A stretch of 40,167 nt of DNA, taken from the NCBI GenBank assembly GCA_026400815.1, contig JAPLOI010000051.1:1-40167 (forward strand), read 5' to 3'. Positions 33,114 to 40,167 of this stretch are shown here, piece by piece. The DNA comes from Alphaproteobacteria bacterium. GTDB lineage: Bacteria > Pseudomonadota > Alphaproteobacteria > Acetobacterales > Acetobacteraceae. The position numbers and the translations under genes are program-made. Under the pieces are notes generated by a model. It was not told the DNA's origin, did not search any database, and saw only the letters and a list, made by a program, of their open reading frames with translations. Within the stretch, counting starts at the first letter, position 1, and each line of letters opens with the position of its first letter.

Positions 33114-34373
33114 CTACCGGTTGCGGCTGGTGATGTCGGCCAGCACGGGCAGCAGGTAGCTGGCGAACACGGCTGGGTTTTCGGCGAAGGGGAAGTGGCC
33201 GATTCCGTGCATGGGGATGAACTGGGCGCCGGGGATTTTGGCCGCCGTCGCCTCGCTCATCTCCATGGTGCAGGAGTAGTCGTATTCGCCGGTCATCAGG
33301 AACAGCGGGCATTTCGTGGTGTCAATGCCGGCGACGCGGCTGCGGGCGTCCCATTCGCCGGAGTAGAAGTGGATGTCGCCGAAGAACACGCCGGGCCCGC
33401 CCTGGCTGTAGTGCCACAGCACCTCGGCGGCGCATTCGGCGGGTGCATCGGGCGCCATCAGCCCGTGGATCCATTCCGGCACGAACAATGCCTGGTTCAC
33501 CTGCGGGTGGAACGCCCAGGGGGTTTGGCGGCCCTGGATGTTGTCCGTTGCTTCGCAGGCGATGATGGCGCGGAAGGCCTCGGGGTGGCGGTGGGCGAGT
33601 TCCAGGCAGATCTCGCCGGACATGGAGGCGCCAAGCACGATGGGGCGCTTGAGGCCGGCGGCGGCCACGAAGCCCATGATGGTTTCCACGTAGCGATCCG
33701 TGGTCATGCGCCAGGAGCCCGGCAGCGCGCCATCGGGCGGCATGGAACGGCCGTGCCAAGGGAGGTCGAAGGGCACCAGGCGATGGGTGCGGGTGATGCG
33801 TTCATCGGCCATCAGGCGGTGGAACTGGCGGCCGTCGCTGCCGGCGGTGTGCAGGCAGAGGATGTCCTGACCCTCGCCTGCCCATTCATGGAAGATGTCG
33901 TGGCGCTGGCCGGCGATCTGCACCGGCACGGTGCCGCCCTGCGGCAGGGCGCGCGGGGTGGCCACGGGGGGCCGCAGGCTGTTGGGGGCCGGCAGGGCGT
34001 TTCCGAGGGCGAGCCACTTGCCCAGCTCCAGCACGCGGCGCACCAGGTGGCAGTTCTGGGCGAAGGTGAGCATGTCCCCTTCCAGCGTCGCCTCCGGCAC
34101 GCGGGCGAGCATGGCCAGGATCACGTGGTGGTGGCGCGGCGGCATGGGCTGCAGGAACTTCGCCCACACCGAAGCGGGGGCAGCGAAGGTGAAGGCGGGG
34201 GTGCCCGGGGTGGCGCTACGGCCCTCGCGGAAGCCGAAGCGGGCTTCGTGGGTGTCGCAGCGTATGGCGAAATCCACCGCCCAGGGGCCGGCCAGCGTTG
34301 CCAGCACCGCATCGCCGGCGCACGCCGCCTGCCAGCGCGCCACGAACCCGTTCCAGTCATCCAGCGGCCACAT
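33114..34373 (-). CDS. Alpha/beta hydrolase with N-terminal SCP2-like domain
   Basis: A 419-residue protein. Residues about 1-125 look like an SCP2/sterol-carrier-type domain (WAVDFAIRCDTHEARFGFREG, EATLEGDMLTFAQNCHLVRRVLELGKW); this part is a tentative call. Residues about 150-419 are an alpha/beta hydrolase: oxyanion region LHTAGSDGRQFH, PFDLPWHGRS, nucleophile elbow GASMSG with Ser250, acid Asp365 in MTGEYDYS, and His393 in GIGHFPF. No signal peptide, so probably cytoplasmic. Its ATG (34373) follows the permease stop by two bases, so it is the last gene of the second transporter operon and may cleave the imported compound. Confidence 0.87.
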   Translation of the reverse strand: MWPLDDWNGFVARWQAACAGDAVLATLAGPWAVDFAIRCDTHEARFGFREGRSATPGTPAFTFAAPASVWAKFLQPMPPRHHHVILAMLARVPEATLEGDMLTFAQNCHLVRRVLELGKWLALGNALPAPNSLRPPVATPRALPQGGTVPVQIAGQRHDIFHEWAGEGQDILCLHTAGSDGRQFHRLMADERITRTHRLVPFDLPWHGRSMPPDGALPGSWRMTTDRYVETIMGFVAAAGLKRPIVLGASMSGEICLELAHRHPEAFRAIIACEATDNIQGRQTPWAFHPQVNQALFVPEWIHGLMAPDAPAECAAEVLWHYSQGGPGVFFGDIHFYSGEWDARSRVAGIDTTKCPLFLMTGEYDYSCTMEMSEATAAKIPGAQFIPMHGIGHFPFAENPAVFASYLLPVLADITSRNR

Positions 34374-34375
34374 GG

Positions 34376-35206
34376 TTATCGCACCGTGTTGCGCATGCGC
34401 GGATCGAGCGCATCGCGCAGCCCGTCGCCCAGCAGGTTGAGCCCCAGCACGATCATTGCGATCGCCACGCCGGGGGAAAGCGCGATCCACGGCGCCTCGA
34501 TCATCGTATCGCGCCCGTCGGCGATGATGGCGCCGAGCGAGGGCCGCGGCGGCGGCGGGCCGACGCCCACGAAGCTCAGCACCGCCTCGGCCAGGATTGC
34601 CACGGCGAAGATGTAGGTTTGCTGCACCATCAGCGGCGCCATGGTGGCCGGGATGATGTGGCGGCGCAGGATGCGCCCGGTCTTGGCCCCCACCGCGCGG
34701 GCGGCCTCCACATAGTCCTGCGCGCGCGCCACCAGCACGGCGCCGCGCATCACGCGCGCGGTGCGCGGGGAATAGGCCACCGTGAGCGCCACCACCGCGG
34801 TCATCTCGGAAGGCCCCAGCGTCACGGCCAGCGCGATGGCCAGCAGGATGCCGGGGAAGGCCATCAGCCCATCCATCACCCGCATCAGCCAGGCATCCGC
34901 CTTGGGCCACCAGCCGGCGACCAGCCCCACCACCCCGCCGATCAGGCCGGAGGCGATCACCACCATCAGCCCGATGCGCAGCGAAACCCGCGCGCCGTGC
35001 AGGATGCGGCTGAGCACGTCGCGCCCGAAGCGGTCCGTGCCCAGCAGGTAGATGTCGTTGGGTTCGCCCAGGCGGTAGCGGAAATTGTTCTTCACCGGGT
35101 CGAACGGCGCCAGGACATCGGCGAACACGGCGCAGAACGCCACGGCGCCGACCAGCACCAGGCCGATCGCAAAGGACCGGCGCTTCAGGATGGCGGGCAT
35201 CTTCAT
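34376..35206 (-). CDS. ABC transporter permease, DppC-like (second system)
   Basis: A 276-residue inner-membrane permease of normal DppC size. It shows the first helix RRSFAIGLVLVGAVAFCAVFADVLAPFDPVKNNFRYRLGEPN, then YLLGTDRFGRDVLSRILHGARVSLRIG, and the docking loop AARAVGAKTGRILRRHIIPATMAP. The C-terminus GLNLLGDGLRDALDPRMRN is typical. The start overlaps the preceding permease stop by four bases. It belongs with the binding protein and DppB-like permease upstream; no ATPase is encoded in this operon. Confidence 0.92.
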   Translation of the reverse strand: MKMPAILKRRSFAIGLVLVGAVAFCAVFADVLAPFDPVKNNFRYRLGEPNDIYLLGTDRFGRDVLSRILHGARVSLRIGLMVVIASGLIGGVVGLVAGWWPKADAWLMRVMDGLMAFPGILLAIALAVTLGPSEMTAVVALTVAYSPRTARVMRGAVLVARAQDYVEAARAVGAKTGRILRRHIIPATMAPLMVQQTYIFAVAILAEAVLSFVGVGPPPPRPSLGAIIADGRDTMIEAPWIALSPGVAIAMIVLGLNLLGDGLRDALDPRMRNTVR

Positions 35207-36150
35207 CGGGCTTCCCGCAGCCTGGGATCAACCCACAGATAGAGCAGGTCCACGATCAGGTTCACCGCCACGAACACGAAGGCGGTCAGCAGCAGCCCGC
35301 CCTGGATCACCGGCCAATCGCGCCGCAGCACCGCGCCGATCACCAGGCGCCCCACGCCGGGCAGCGAGAACACCTGCTCGATCACCAGCGCGCCGCCCAG
35401 CGCGATGCCGAAGGAAATGCCCGCCACCGTCAGGATCGGCACCGCGGCGGCCGACAGCACGTGGCGCGCGAACACCCGCGGCTCCGCCAGCCCCTTGGCG
35501 CGCGCGGTGCGGATGAAGTCGCTGTTGGAAACCTCCAGCGCGGCGGAACGCGTCATGCGGGCCAGCGGCCCCATCTGGTTCAGCGCCAGCACGCCGGCCG
35601 GCATGGCGATGGAGCGCAGCCAGCCCACGGGGTCGTCGCTGAACGGAATCCAGCCGCCGCTGGGCAGCCACTGCAGCTTCACCGCCAGCACCCAGATCAG
35701 CAGCAGGCCGAGCCAGAAATCCGGCAGCGAGAGCCCCATCAGCGCCCCGCCCATGGCCGCCTGGTCCTGCCATTGATGCGCCTTGGCCGCCGCCAGCAGC
35801 CCCAGTGGAATGCCCACCAGGGCGGCCATCAGCAGCGCAATCCCGGCGAGCGAGAGCGTAACCGGCAGCCGCTCCAGGATCGCCGAGCCGACCGACTGGT
35901 TGAGCAGGATGGATTTGCCCAAATCGCCCTGCAGCAGCCCGCCATACCAGTGCAGCATCCGCTCCAGCGGGGGCTGGTTGAGCCCCAGCTGGGCACGGAT
36001 CTGCTCCACCTCCACCCGGTTGGCGGAAGGCCCGGCCATCTCGGCGGCGATATCCCCGGGCACCAGCAGCGTCAGCCCGAAGCTGATCAGGGAGACCACG
36101 AACAGCACCGGCACGGCCGCCAACAGGCGGACGACGATCAGTCTCAGCAC
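35203..36150 (-). CDS. ABC transporter permease, DppB-like (second system)
   Basis: A 315-residue inner-membrane permease. N-terminal helix LLAAVPVLFVVSLISFGLTLLVPGD is followed by QIRAQLGLNQPPLERMLHWYGGLLQGDLGKSI, the standard DppB periplasmic motif. The docking loop is FIRTARAKGLAEPRVFARHVLSAAAVPILT, and IEQVFSLPGVGRLVIGAVLRRDWPVIQG is the family's late signature. It starts 27 bases after the binding-protein gene stop and overlaps the next permease by four bases. Confidence 0.93.
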   Translation of the reverse strand: MLRLIVVRLLAAVPVLFVVSLISFGLTLLVPGDIAAEMAGPSANRVEVEQIRAQLGLNQPPLERMLHWYGGLLQGDLGKSILLNQSVGSAILERLPVTLSLAGIALLMAALVGIPLGLLAAAKAHQWQDQAAMGGALMGLSLPDFWLGLLLIWVLAVKLQWLPSGGWIPFSDDPVGWLRSIAMPAGVLALNQMGPLARMTRSAALEVSNSDFIRTARAKGLAEPRVFARHVLSAAAVPILTVAGISFGIALGGALVIEQVFSLPGVGRLVIGAVLRRDWPVIQGGLLLTAFVFVAVNLIVDLLYLWVDPRLREAR

Positions 36151-36177
36151 ATCACTTGGCCTGGCAGGTCAGGGCGA

Positions 36178-37725
36178 TCAGGCGAACCACACATCCCACA
36201 TGCGCGGAATGCGATACGGTGCGAAGTTCACCACATTGGCCCGCGTGGCCTGGATCCAGCCGGAATCGCCGATCTTGAGCGACAGCGCCTGGTCGTACAT
36301 GCGGTCCTGGAACTGCTTCACGGCCGCCACGCGGTCTTCCAGCTTCAGGCTGGTGGTCAGCTTCTTCTGCGCATCCTCGATCACCGGATCGGGCTTCATC
36401 ATCGCGGCGGACTGGCCGGCGAAGAAGCCCACCACGCCATAGGGGCCCTCATACGGCTCGATCCCCATCAGCAGCGGCCACATGCACCAGCCCTCCGGCT
36501 TGGTGCGCGCGGTGAAGATGGTGGGCCAATCCGTCACGGTCAGCTTCACGTTCACGCCCACGGCGCGCAGCTGCTCGCTCACCACCGTGGCGGTATCGAT
36601 ATGCGGGCGGTTGGTGTTGTCGGCCATCATGGCGAATTCCTCGCCCTTGTAGCCGGCATCGCGCAGCAGGGCGCGGGCCTGGGCCTGGTCCTGCTTCAGG
36701 AACTTCTCCAGCCCCGCCACGCCAGGATAATGCTGCGTGCCCGGATGCTGCCAGGAAGGCTGCATGCGATACAGGCCAGAGGTGGAGATCGCCATGATCT
36801 CCTCCAGGTCGAGTGCTGCCTGGATGGCGCGGCGGAAGGACAGGTTCTGCGTCTGCCCCCAGGCGGTGTTGATGATGAGCGTCTGGTACGCCCAGGGCAT
36901 CATCGTGTAGCTCTTGATGTTGCGGTCGCTCTCAAGCCGCTTGGCCACGGGCGCATCGAGCGCCTCGATCACGTGCAGCTCGCCCGTTTGCAGGCCGGCG
37001 GTGCGGGCGCCGCCTTCCGGCATGAAGCGGATGCGAACGCTATCCAGGTACGCGGTCTTCTTGCCGGCGAACCCGTCGCGCTCCTTGTAGTTCATGTTCT
37101 GCGAGTACTTGTCGAAGCGGTGCAGCATGATGTGGCTGTCGCTGCGGTACTCGCCCATGGTGAACGGCCCGGTGCCGATCCGCCCGCCCTCGCCGGCCGG
37201 CTTGGCGCATTCCTCTTCCGGCATGATCGCGCAGGGCGCGCGCGGGGAGGACAGGTTCTCGATGAAGCCCGGGAACACGTTCTTCAGCTTCACCGTCACG
37301 GTCTTGCTGTCCGGCGTTTCGATCGCATCCACCGGGGCCATGAAGAACTTGCTCATGCCCACCCGCGCATAGCGCTCCAGGCTGGCCTTCACGTCGGCGG
37401 AGGTCATCACCTTGCCGTTGTGGAAGTTCACGCCGCTGCGCAGGGTGAACTTGTAGGAGAGGCCGTCGGCGGACATGTCCACGCCCTCTGCCAGGTCCGG
37501 CACCGGGTTGGCCTTCTCGTCGCGGGCAAACAGCGTCTCATGCACGTGCAAGCTGATGTTGCGCGTGGCGGCGGCCGAGGAGGTCTGCGCATCGATGGTG
37601 GGCGGGGGGGCGGATTGCGCCATCACCGCGTCGCCACCCTTCTTCTGCGCATAGGCGGGCAGCGGCAAGGAGGCGGCTGCGGTACCTGCCAGCAAACCCG
37701 CATTGAAGCTGCGCCGACGCATCAT
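36178..37725 (-). CDS. ABC transporter substrate-binding protein with Tat-type signal (second system)
   Basis: SBP family 5 protein of 515 residues from the ATG at 37725. This start gives MMRRRSFNAGLLAGTAAASLP...AYA-Q, a twin-arginine-like signal (RRRSFNAG) with cleavage after AYA, and an ideal GGGGGA ribosome site seven bases upstream. The frame stays open to 37809, but that would bury the signal. Core motifs: PDLAEGVDMSADGLSYKFTLRSGVNFHNGKVMTSADVKASLERY and LSFRRAIQAALDLEEIM. Ligand unknown. Export in folded form would be unusual for this family but occurs in alphaproteobacteria. It heads the operon that continues into two permeases and a hydrolase. Confidence 0.9.
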   Translation of the reverse strand: MMRRRSFNAGLLAGTAAASLPLPAYAQKKGGDAVMAQSAPPPTIDAQTSSAAATRNISLHVHETLFARDEKANPVPDLAEGVDMSADGLSYKFTLRSGVNFHNGKVMTSADVKASLERYARVGMSKFFMAPVDAIETPDSKTVTVKLKNVFPGFIENLSSPRAPCAIMPEEECAKPAGEGGRIGTGPFTMGEYRSDSHIMLHRFDKYSQNMNYKERDGFAGKKTAYLDSVRIRFMPEGGARTAGLQTGELHVIEALDAPVAKRLESDRNIKSYTMMPWAYQTLIINTAWGQTQNLSFRRAIQAALDLEEIMAISTSGLYRMQPSWQHPGTQHYPGVAGLEKFLKQDQAQARALLRDAGYKGEEFAMMADNTNRPHIDTATVVSEQLRAVGVNVKLTVTDWPTIFTARTKPEGWCMWPLLMGIEPYEGPYGVVGFFAGQSAAMMKPDPVIEDAQKKLTTSLKLEDRVAAVKQFQDRMYDQALSLKIGDSGWIQATRANVVNFAPYRIPRMWDVWFA

Positions 37726-37747
37726 CGGTGTATCCCCCTGTTCAGCC

Positions 37748-37753
37748 ATTATA
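37748..37753 (-). promoter_or_regulatory. Candidate -10 box for the second transporter operon
   Basis: On the minus strand a perfect TATAAT stands 22 bases before the ATG of the binding-protein gene, rare in such GC-rich DNA. A good -35 hexamer at 17 bases spacing is not visible (CTGAAG lies 19 bases away), so the assignment is moderate. The divergent aldolase gene on the other side shares the same CAGGGGG ribosome site. Confidence 0.4.
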
Positions 37754-37838
37754 AGACCTGATGCTTGACCGGCTTCAGGGCGCTTGGCAAGAACCTTGTG
37801 TCGCGCCACGATATCGCGAACATCACAGGGGGTTCCCG

Positions 37839-38612
37839 ATGTCCGCTATCGTGAAGTCGCTCTCCTCCACCGCCGCCGAGGAAGCCGAATGGGCGCTGCG
37901 GGTGGACATGGCCGCCGTGTTCCGCGTCTCCGCCCGGCTGGGCTGGAACGAGCAGATCGGCAACCACAACTCCATCATGCTGCCGCAGCGCAGCCCCGGG
38001 GACGCGCCCACCTTCCTCATCAACCCGCGCGGCTACCGGTTCGAGGAGCTTACCGCGAGTTCCCTGATCGTCTGCGACCTCGACGGCCGCGTGCTGCGCG
38101 GCACCGGCGAACTGCGCAAGGTGGCCTTCTTCATCCATGCCCGCATCCACGTGCAGAACCCCGCCGCCACCTGCGTGCTGCACGTGCACCCGCAATACCT
38201 CACGGCGCTCTCGCTGATCGCGGAGCCGGAAGTGACCGTCTCCCACTTCAACGACCTGCTGCTGGCCGACCGCATGGCCTTCGACCTCGATGCCCGCGCC
38301 GGTGCCGGCTCCACCGAGGAAGGCGACCGCCTGGCCGCCAAGCTGGGCGACAAATCCATCCTGATCATGGGCAGCCATGGCGTGACCGTGGTCGGCCCCG
38401 ATATCGCCAGCGCCTTCGACGAACTGCACCAGGCCGAGCGCACGATGATGTACCACATGACCGCGCTCAACACCGGAAGGAAGCTCGTGCAACTGCCAGA
38501 CAGCTCCCGCCGCCGCTACAACGGGCCTTGGGGGGACAAGGTGGATGCTCGCATGCACCTGGATTCGTGGCGGCGTATTCTCGACCGGGAAGGAAGCGAT
38601 TACGCAAGTTAA
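37839..38612 (+). CDS. Class II aldolase/adducin family protein, copy 1
   Basis: A 257-residue metal-dependent class II aldolase-fold protein (fuculose-phosphate aldolase/adducin head group). Likely metal ligands are His115 and His117 in LHVHPQY and a later histidine in MGSHGV; HARIH (100-104) is also conserved. Members cleave or decarboxylate sugar phosphates or hydroxy acids; some act as decarboxylases in aromatic catabolism, so substrate is open. The ATG at 37839 follows CAGGGGG. It diverges from the second transporter's binding-protein gene by 113 bases and is followed by a closely similar paralogue. A transporter-linked catabolic role is inference. Confidence 0.9.
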   Translation: MSAIVKSLSSTAAEEAEWALRVDMAAVFRVSARLGWNEQIGNHNSIMLPQRSPGDAPTFLINPRGYRFEELTASSLIVCDLDGRVLRGTGELRKVAFFIHARIHVQNPAATCVLHVHPQYLTALSLIAEPEVTVSHFNDLLLADRMAFDLDARAGAGSTEEGDRLAAKLGDKSILIMGSHGVTVVGPDIASAFDELHQAERTMMYHMTALNTGRKLVQLPDSSRRRYNGPWGDKVDARMHLDSWRRILDREGSDYAS

Positions 38613-38725
38613 GAGTCTTCTTCTTCTGAAGAAAAAGAAGCAAAAAGACTTTTCCGACTTTGCGTCGAGGCTAAACTAATAAAAGTTTTTTGGTTCTTTT
38701 TTTCAAAAAAGAACTTCTTTCTTCA
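38613..38725. repeat. Dispersed two-arm hairpin repeat, copy 4, inverted
   Basis: Same family as copies 1-3 but in opposite orientation, between two tandem rightward aldolase genes. The CTTC-type arm is at 38617-38640 (10-bp stem with one mismatch), followed by CAAAAAGACTTTT. The GGTTC-type arm is at 38693-38714, with a 10-bp stem. The core (38654-38680) has only a weak 4-bp hairpin CGAC/GTCG. The element begins right at the stop codon and ends about 13 bases before the next ATG. Confidence 0.9.
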
Positions 38726-38738
38726 AGGAGCCACCCAA

Positions 38739-39500
38739 ATGTCCGCAGTCGTCAAAAACCTCACCAACAGCGAGGCCGAAGCCGAGGAGTGGCGCCTGCG
38801 CTGCGACATGGCCGCGGTATTCCGCGTTTCCGCCCGGCTGGGCTGGAACGAGCAGATCGGCAACCACAACTCGCTGATGCTGCCGGGCAAGGAGCCGCAG
38901 TTCCTGATCAACCCGCGCGGCATGCGCTTCGAGGAACTCACCGCCAGCTCGCTGATCGTGTGCGACCTGGATGGCAAGGTGCTGCGCGGCACCGGCGAGC
39001 TGCGCAAGGTGGCGTTCCACATCCACGCCCGCATCCATTTGCTGAACCCTGCCGCCACCTGCGTGATGCATGTTCACCCGCAGTATCTCACGGCGATTTC
39101 CATGCTCGCCAACCCGCAGCTGATCCTGGCGCACCACAACTCGCTGATGCTGAACGACCGCGTGGTGTACGACATGGAGGGCGACGAGCCCGTGGGCCAC
39201 AACGAGGAAGGCGACCGCATCGCCCGCCTGCTGGGCGACAAATCCATCATGGTGATGGCCAGCCACGGGGTCACGGTGGTGGGCGCCACGGTGGAGGAAG
39301 CGTTCGACGAGCTGCACAGCGCCGAGCGCACCACGATGTACCAGCTCACCGCCATGTCCTCCGGCCAGCCGCTGCGCCGCCTGCCGGAAAAGCTGCGCCG
39401 CGGCTACACCGGCCCCTGGGGCAAGAAGGTGGATGCCCGCATGCACCTGGATTCCTGGCGCCGCATCCTGGACAAGGAAGGCGACGACTACGCGACTTGA
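38739..39500 (+). CDS. Class II aldolase/adducin family protein, copy 2
   Basis: A 253-residue paralogue of the preceding gene, alike along its whole length. Nearly identical blocks include FRVSARLGWNEQIGNHNS, FEELTASSLIVCDLDG, VLRGTGELRKVAF and KVDARMHLDSWRRIL. The metal-binding HVHPQY and the later ASHGV are kept. It lacks the short Pro/Gly insert of copy 1 near residue 50 and differs most around 125-160, the likely substrate-facing region. Ribosome site AAGGAG precedes the ATG at 38739. Origin by tandem duplication is clear; either different substrates or a heteromer is possible. Confidence 0.9.
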   Translation: MSAVVKNLTNSEAEAEEWRLRCDMAAVFRVSARLGWNEQIGNHNSLMLPGKEPQFLINPRGMRFEELTASSLIVCDLDGKVLRGTGELRKVAFHIHARIHLLNPAATCVMHVHPQYLTAISMLANPQLILAHHNSLMLNDRVVYDMEGDEPVGHNEEGDRIARLLGDKSIMVMASHGVTVVGATVEEAFDELHSAERTTMYQLTAMSSGQPLRRLPEKLRRGYTGPWGKKVDARMHLDSWRRILDKEGDDYAT

Positions 39501-39510
39501 GTTTCAGCTT

Positions 39511-39753
39511 TCAGCGACGGGTGTCCTGCCAGCCTAACCCCTGGCAGGCATCACATAGCCGGCCAGAAAGTTGGCGTTGTCCGACGCATACGTCGCATGG
39601 CATCCAATCGGACGGTGCGAGTCGACTTTCCCAGACGCCGAATTGCTCTTTATTACATTTATGTACCTGATTGATCAGTGATGCATGCATGCTGAATGCT
39701 CCACACTTGATACATCTAGCAACGGGACGGGTCTTCTCGTCGGGAACGCGCAA
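39511..39753 (-). CDS. Small zinc-ribbon-like protein
   Basis: An 80-residue protein with cysteine pairs typical of zinc binding: CIKCGAF followed by His and Cys (VHKC), then CDVCVGQRQLSGRLCDACQGLGW, a CxxCxG...CxxCxG pattern like half of a DnaJ central domain. Start is a TTG at 39753, strongly supported by GAGGAGGT seven bases upstream. No catalytic domain. It converges with the second aldolase gene, 10 bases apart. Base composition is less GC-rich than that of its neighbours, and it lies next to a transposase remnant, so it may be part of accessory DNA. Function unknown. Confidence 0.7.
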   Translation of the reverse strand: MRVPDEKTRPVARCIKCGAFSMHASLINQVHKCNKEQFGVWESRLAPSDWMPCDVCVGQRQLSGRLCDACQGLGWQDTRR

Positions 39754-40044
39754 GCTCAGACCTCCTCAGCGATGAGAGATGTCAATACCGATGTCGGCCG
39801 ATTCCAAGCGACTGTTTGAACTTGGTCGAGGCAAGCTAAAGCGGGGTGATTTGCACCTGAACTGGTGACAGCAGCCCAATAAGGCACCTAAAATAGGTCA
39901 GGCTGGGAAGCCTGGCTGGAGACGTCGTAACCGCCTCCAGCCAAGCCCGCCTATCTGGCTAGCGCCAGCCAATATCCACCAAGAGGTGGAAACCGGCGAG
40001 ACGCCACCGGATTGACACCCGCATCATTCTAGAGCAGAATCCTA
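39754..40044. other. Hairpin-dense intergenic stretch beside an IS end
   Basis: No confident gene. A 29-codon frame (39779-39868, plus strand) starts with an ATG but lacks a good ribosome site. From 39886 on there is a run of short perfect hairpins: ACCTA/TAGGT (39886-39898), CAGGCT-GGGA-AGCCTG (39899-39914), TGGCTGGAG/CTCCAGCCA (39913-39943), CTGGC-TAGC-GCCAG (39955-39968) and TCCACC-AAGA-GGTGGA just after 39974. The IS630 end probably lies near the CTAG at 40029-40032. Confidence 0.45.
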
Positions 40045-40167
40045 TCAATCTGGCTCATAGCCTGTCGCCGTGAAATAGTTGGCGCATTCCTGTGGCGTGA
40101 AGGCGTCCAAGGCATCGCGGATCGCGTCCCATAGCTCGCTGATGCTGCGTGCGGCGGCCTTTCGGAG
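40045..40167 (-). CDS. IS630-family transposase, C-terminal end (partial)
   Basis: Reading leftward from the window edge, the last 40 codons before the TGA at 40045-40047 encode LRKAAARSISELWDAI, then a stretch ending with FTPQECANYFTATGYEPD. This is the characteristic C-terminus of IS630-family transposases (DDE type, TA target). The rest lies beyond the window, so I cannot say whether the copy is intact. Such elements end within a few dozen bases of the stop; AGAGCAGAATCC next to the TA at 40030-40031 is a candidate terminal repeat, not confirmed. Confidence 0.85.
   Translation of the reverse strand, partial: LRKAAARSISELWDAIRDALDAFTPQECANYFTATGYEPD

Noticed and set aside
39779-39868. 29-codon plus-strand frame divergent from the zinc-ribbon gene
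   Set aside because: No good ribosome site and too short to support; mentioned only as part of the intergenic entry.
39895-39942. Resemblance of AGGTCAGG...GGGAAG to an SRP-type RNA apical loop
   Set aside because: The conserved internal loop of SRP RNA is absent; only a short string matches.
1-40167. CRISPR array, tRNA or rRNA genes, prophage or defence islands
   Set aside because: No regularly spaced direct repeats, no cloverleaf-like segment that I could fold, and no phage or defence genes seen by reading.

Overview
The window comes from a GC-rich (my estimate, roughly two-thirds G+C) Gram-negative bacterium. Gene content and style suggest an alphaproteobacterium, most likely of the Acetobacteraceae: glycosyltransferases carrying 'HF..G..EGR' repeats, an FMO/BVMO-rich gene set, an IS630-type transposase remnant, and short hairpin repeats between genes. 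The family assignment is inference; there is no rRNA or marker gene in the window to prove it.

Left third (about 0.3-10.5 kb): a surface-polysaccharide locus. Four genes run leftward: an O-acetyltransferase of the left-handed beta-helix type, a small repeat protein, a 921-residue fusion of GT2 and WbsX-like domains, and a GT4 glycosyltransferase. Divergent from these is a complete dTDP-L-rhamnose operon (rfbB-rfbA-rfbC-rfbD) followed by a GT2 glycosyltransferase. The locus probably makes, transfers and decorates a rhamnose-containing polysaccharide.

Middle (10.6-24.4 kb): a nitrate/sulfonate/taurine-type ABC transporter (ATPase plus a two-in-one permease, no binding protein), a deazaflavin-type nitroreductase, and a PEP-CTERM secreted protein with a well-spaced sigma-54 promoter and a nested palindrome upstream. 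Then follow a HpcH/HpaI aldolase, an SDR dehydrogenase, a flavin monooxygenase fused to an NTF2-like domain, a Baeyer-Villiger monooxygenase, and an AlgI/AlgJ-type O-acetylation pair.

Right (24.6-39.5 kb): a seven-gene operon with a complete peptide/nickel-type ABC importer followed directly by a FAD-dependent amine-oxidase-like enzyme and phosphonoacetaldehyde hydrolase (PhnX). I read this as an organophosphonate uptake and degradation unit that replaces the usual PhnW transaminase with a flavoenzyme. Converging on it is a second peptide-type transporter (binding protein and two permeases, no ATPases) with an alpha/beta hydrolase, and divergent from that are two tandem class II aldolase paralogues. 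The right edge has a small zinc-ribbon protein, a hairpin-dense stretch, and the 3' end of an IS630 transposase.

The most striking non-coding structure is a dispersed repeat with four copies (near 10.5, 16.3, 19.3 and 38.6 kb). Each has two AT-rich hairpin arms, related to one another as inverted copies, flanking a core that differs completely between copies. A second, GC-rich repeat at 33.0 kb has a different sequence but the same hairpin-hairpin-hairpin plan. Three of these five elements sit exactly between convergent genes, which suggests a role as bidirectional terminators or as small non-autonomous mobile elements.
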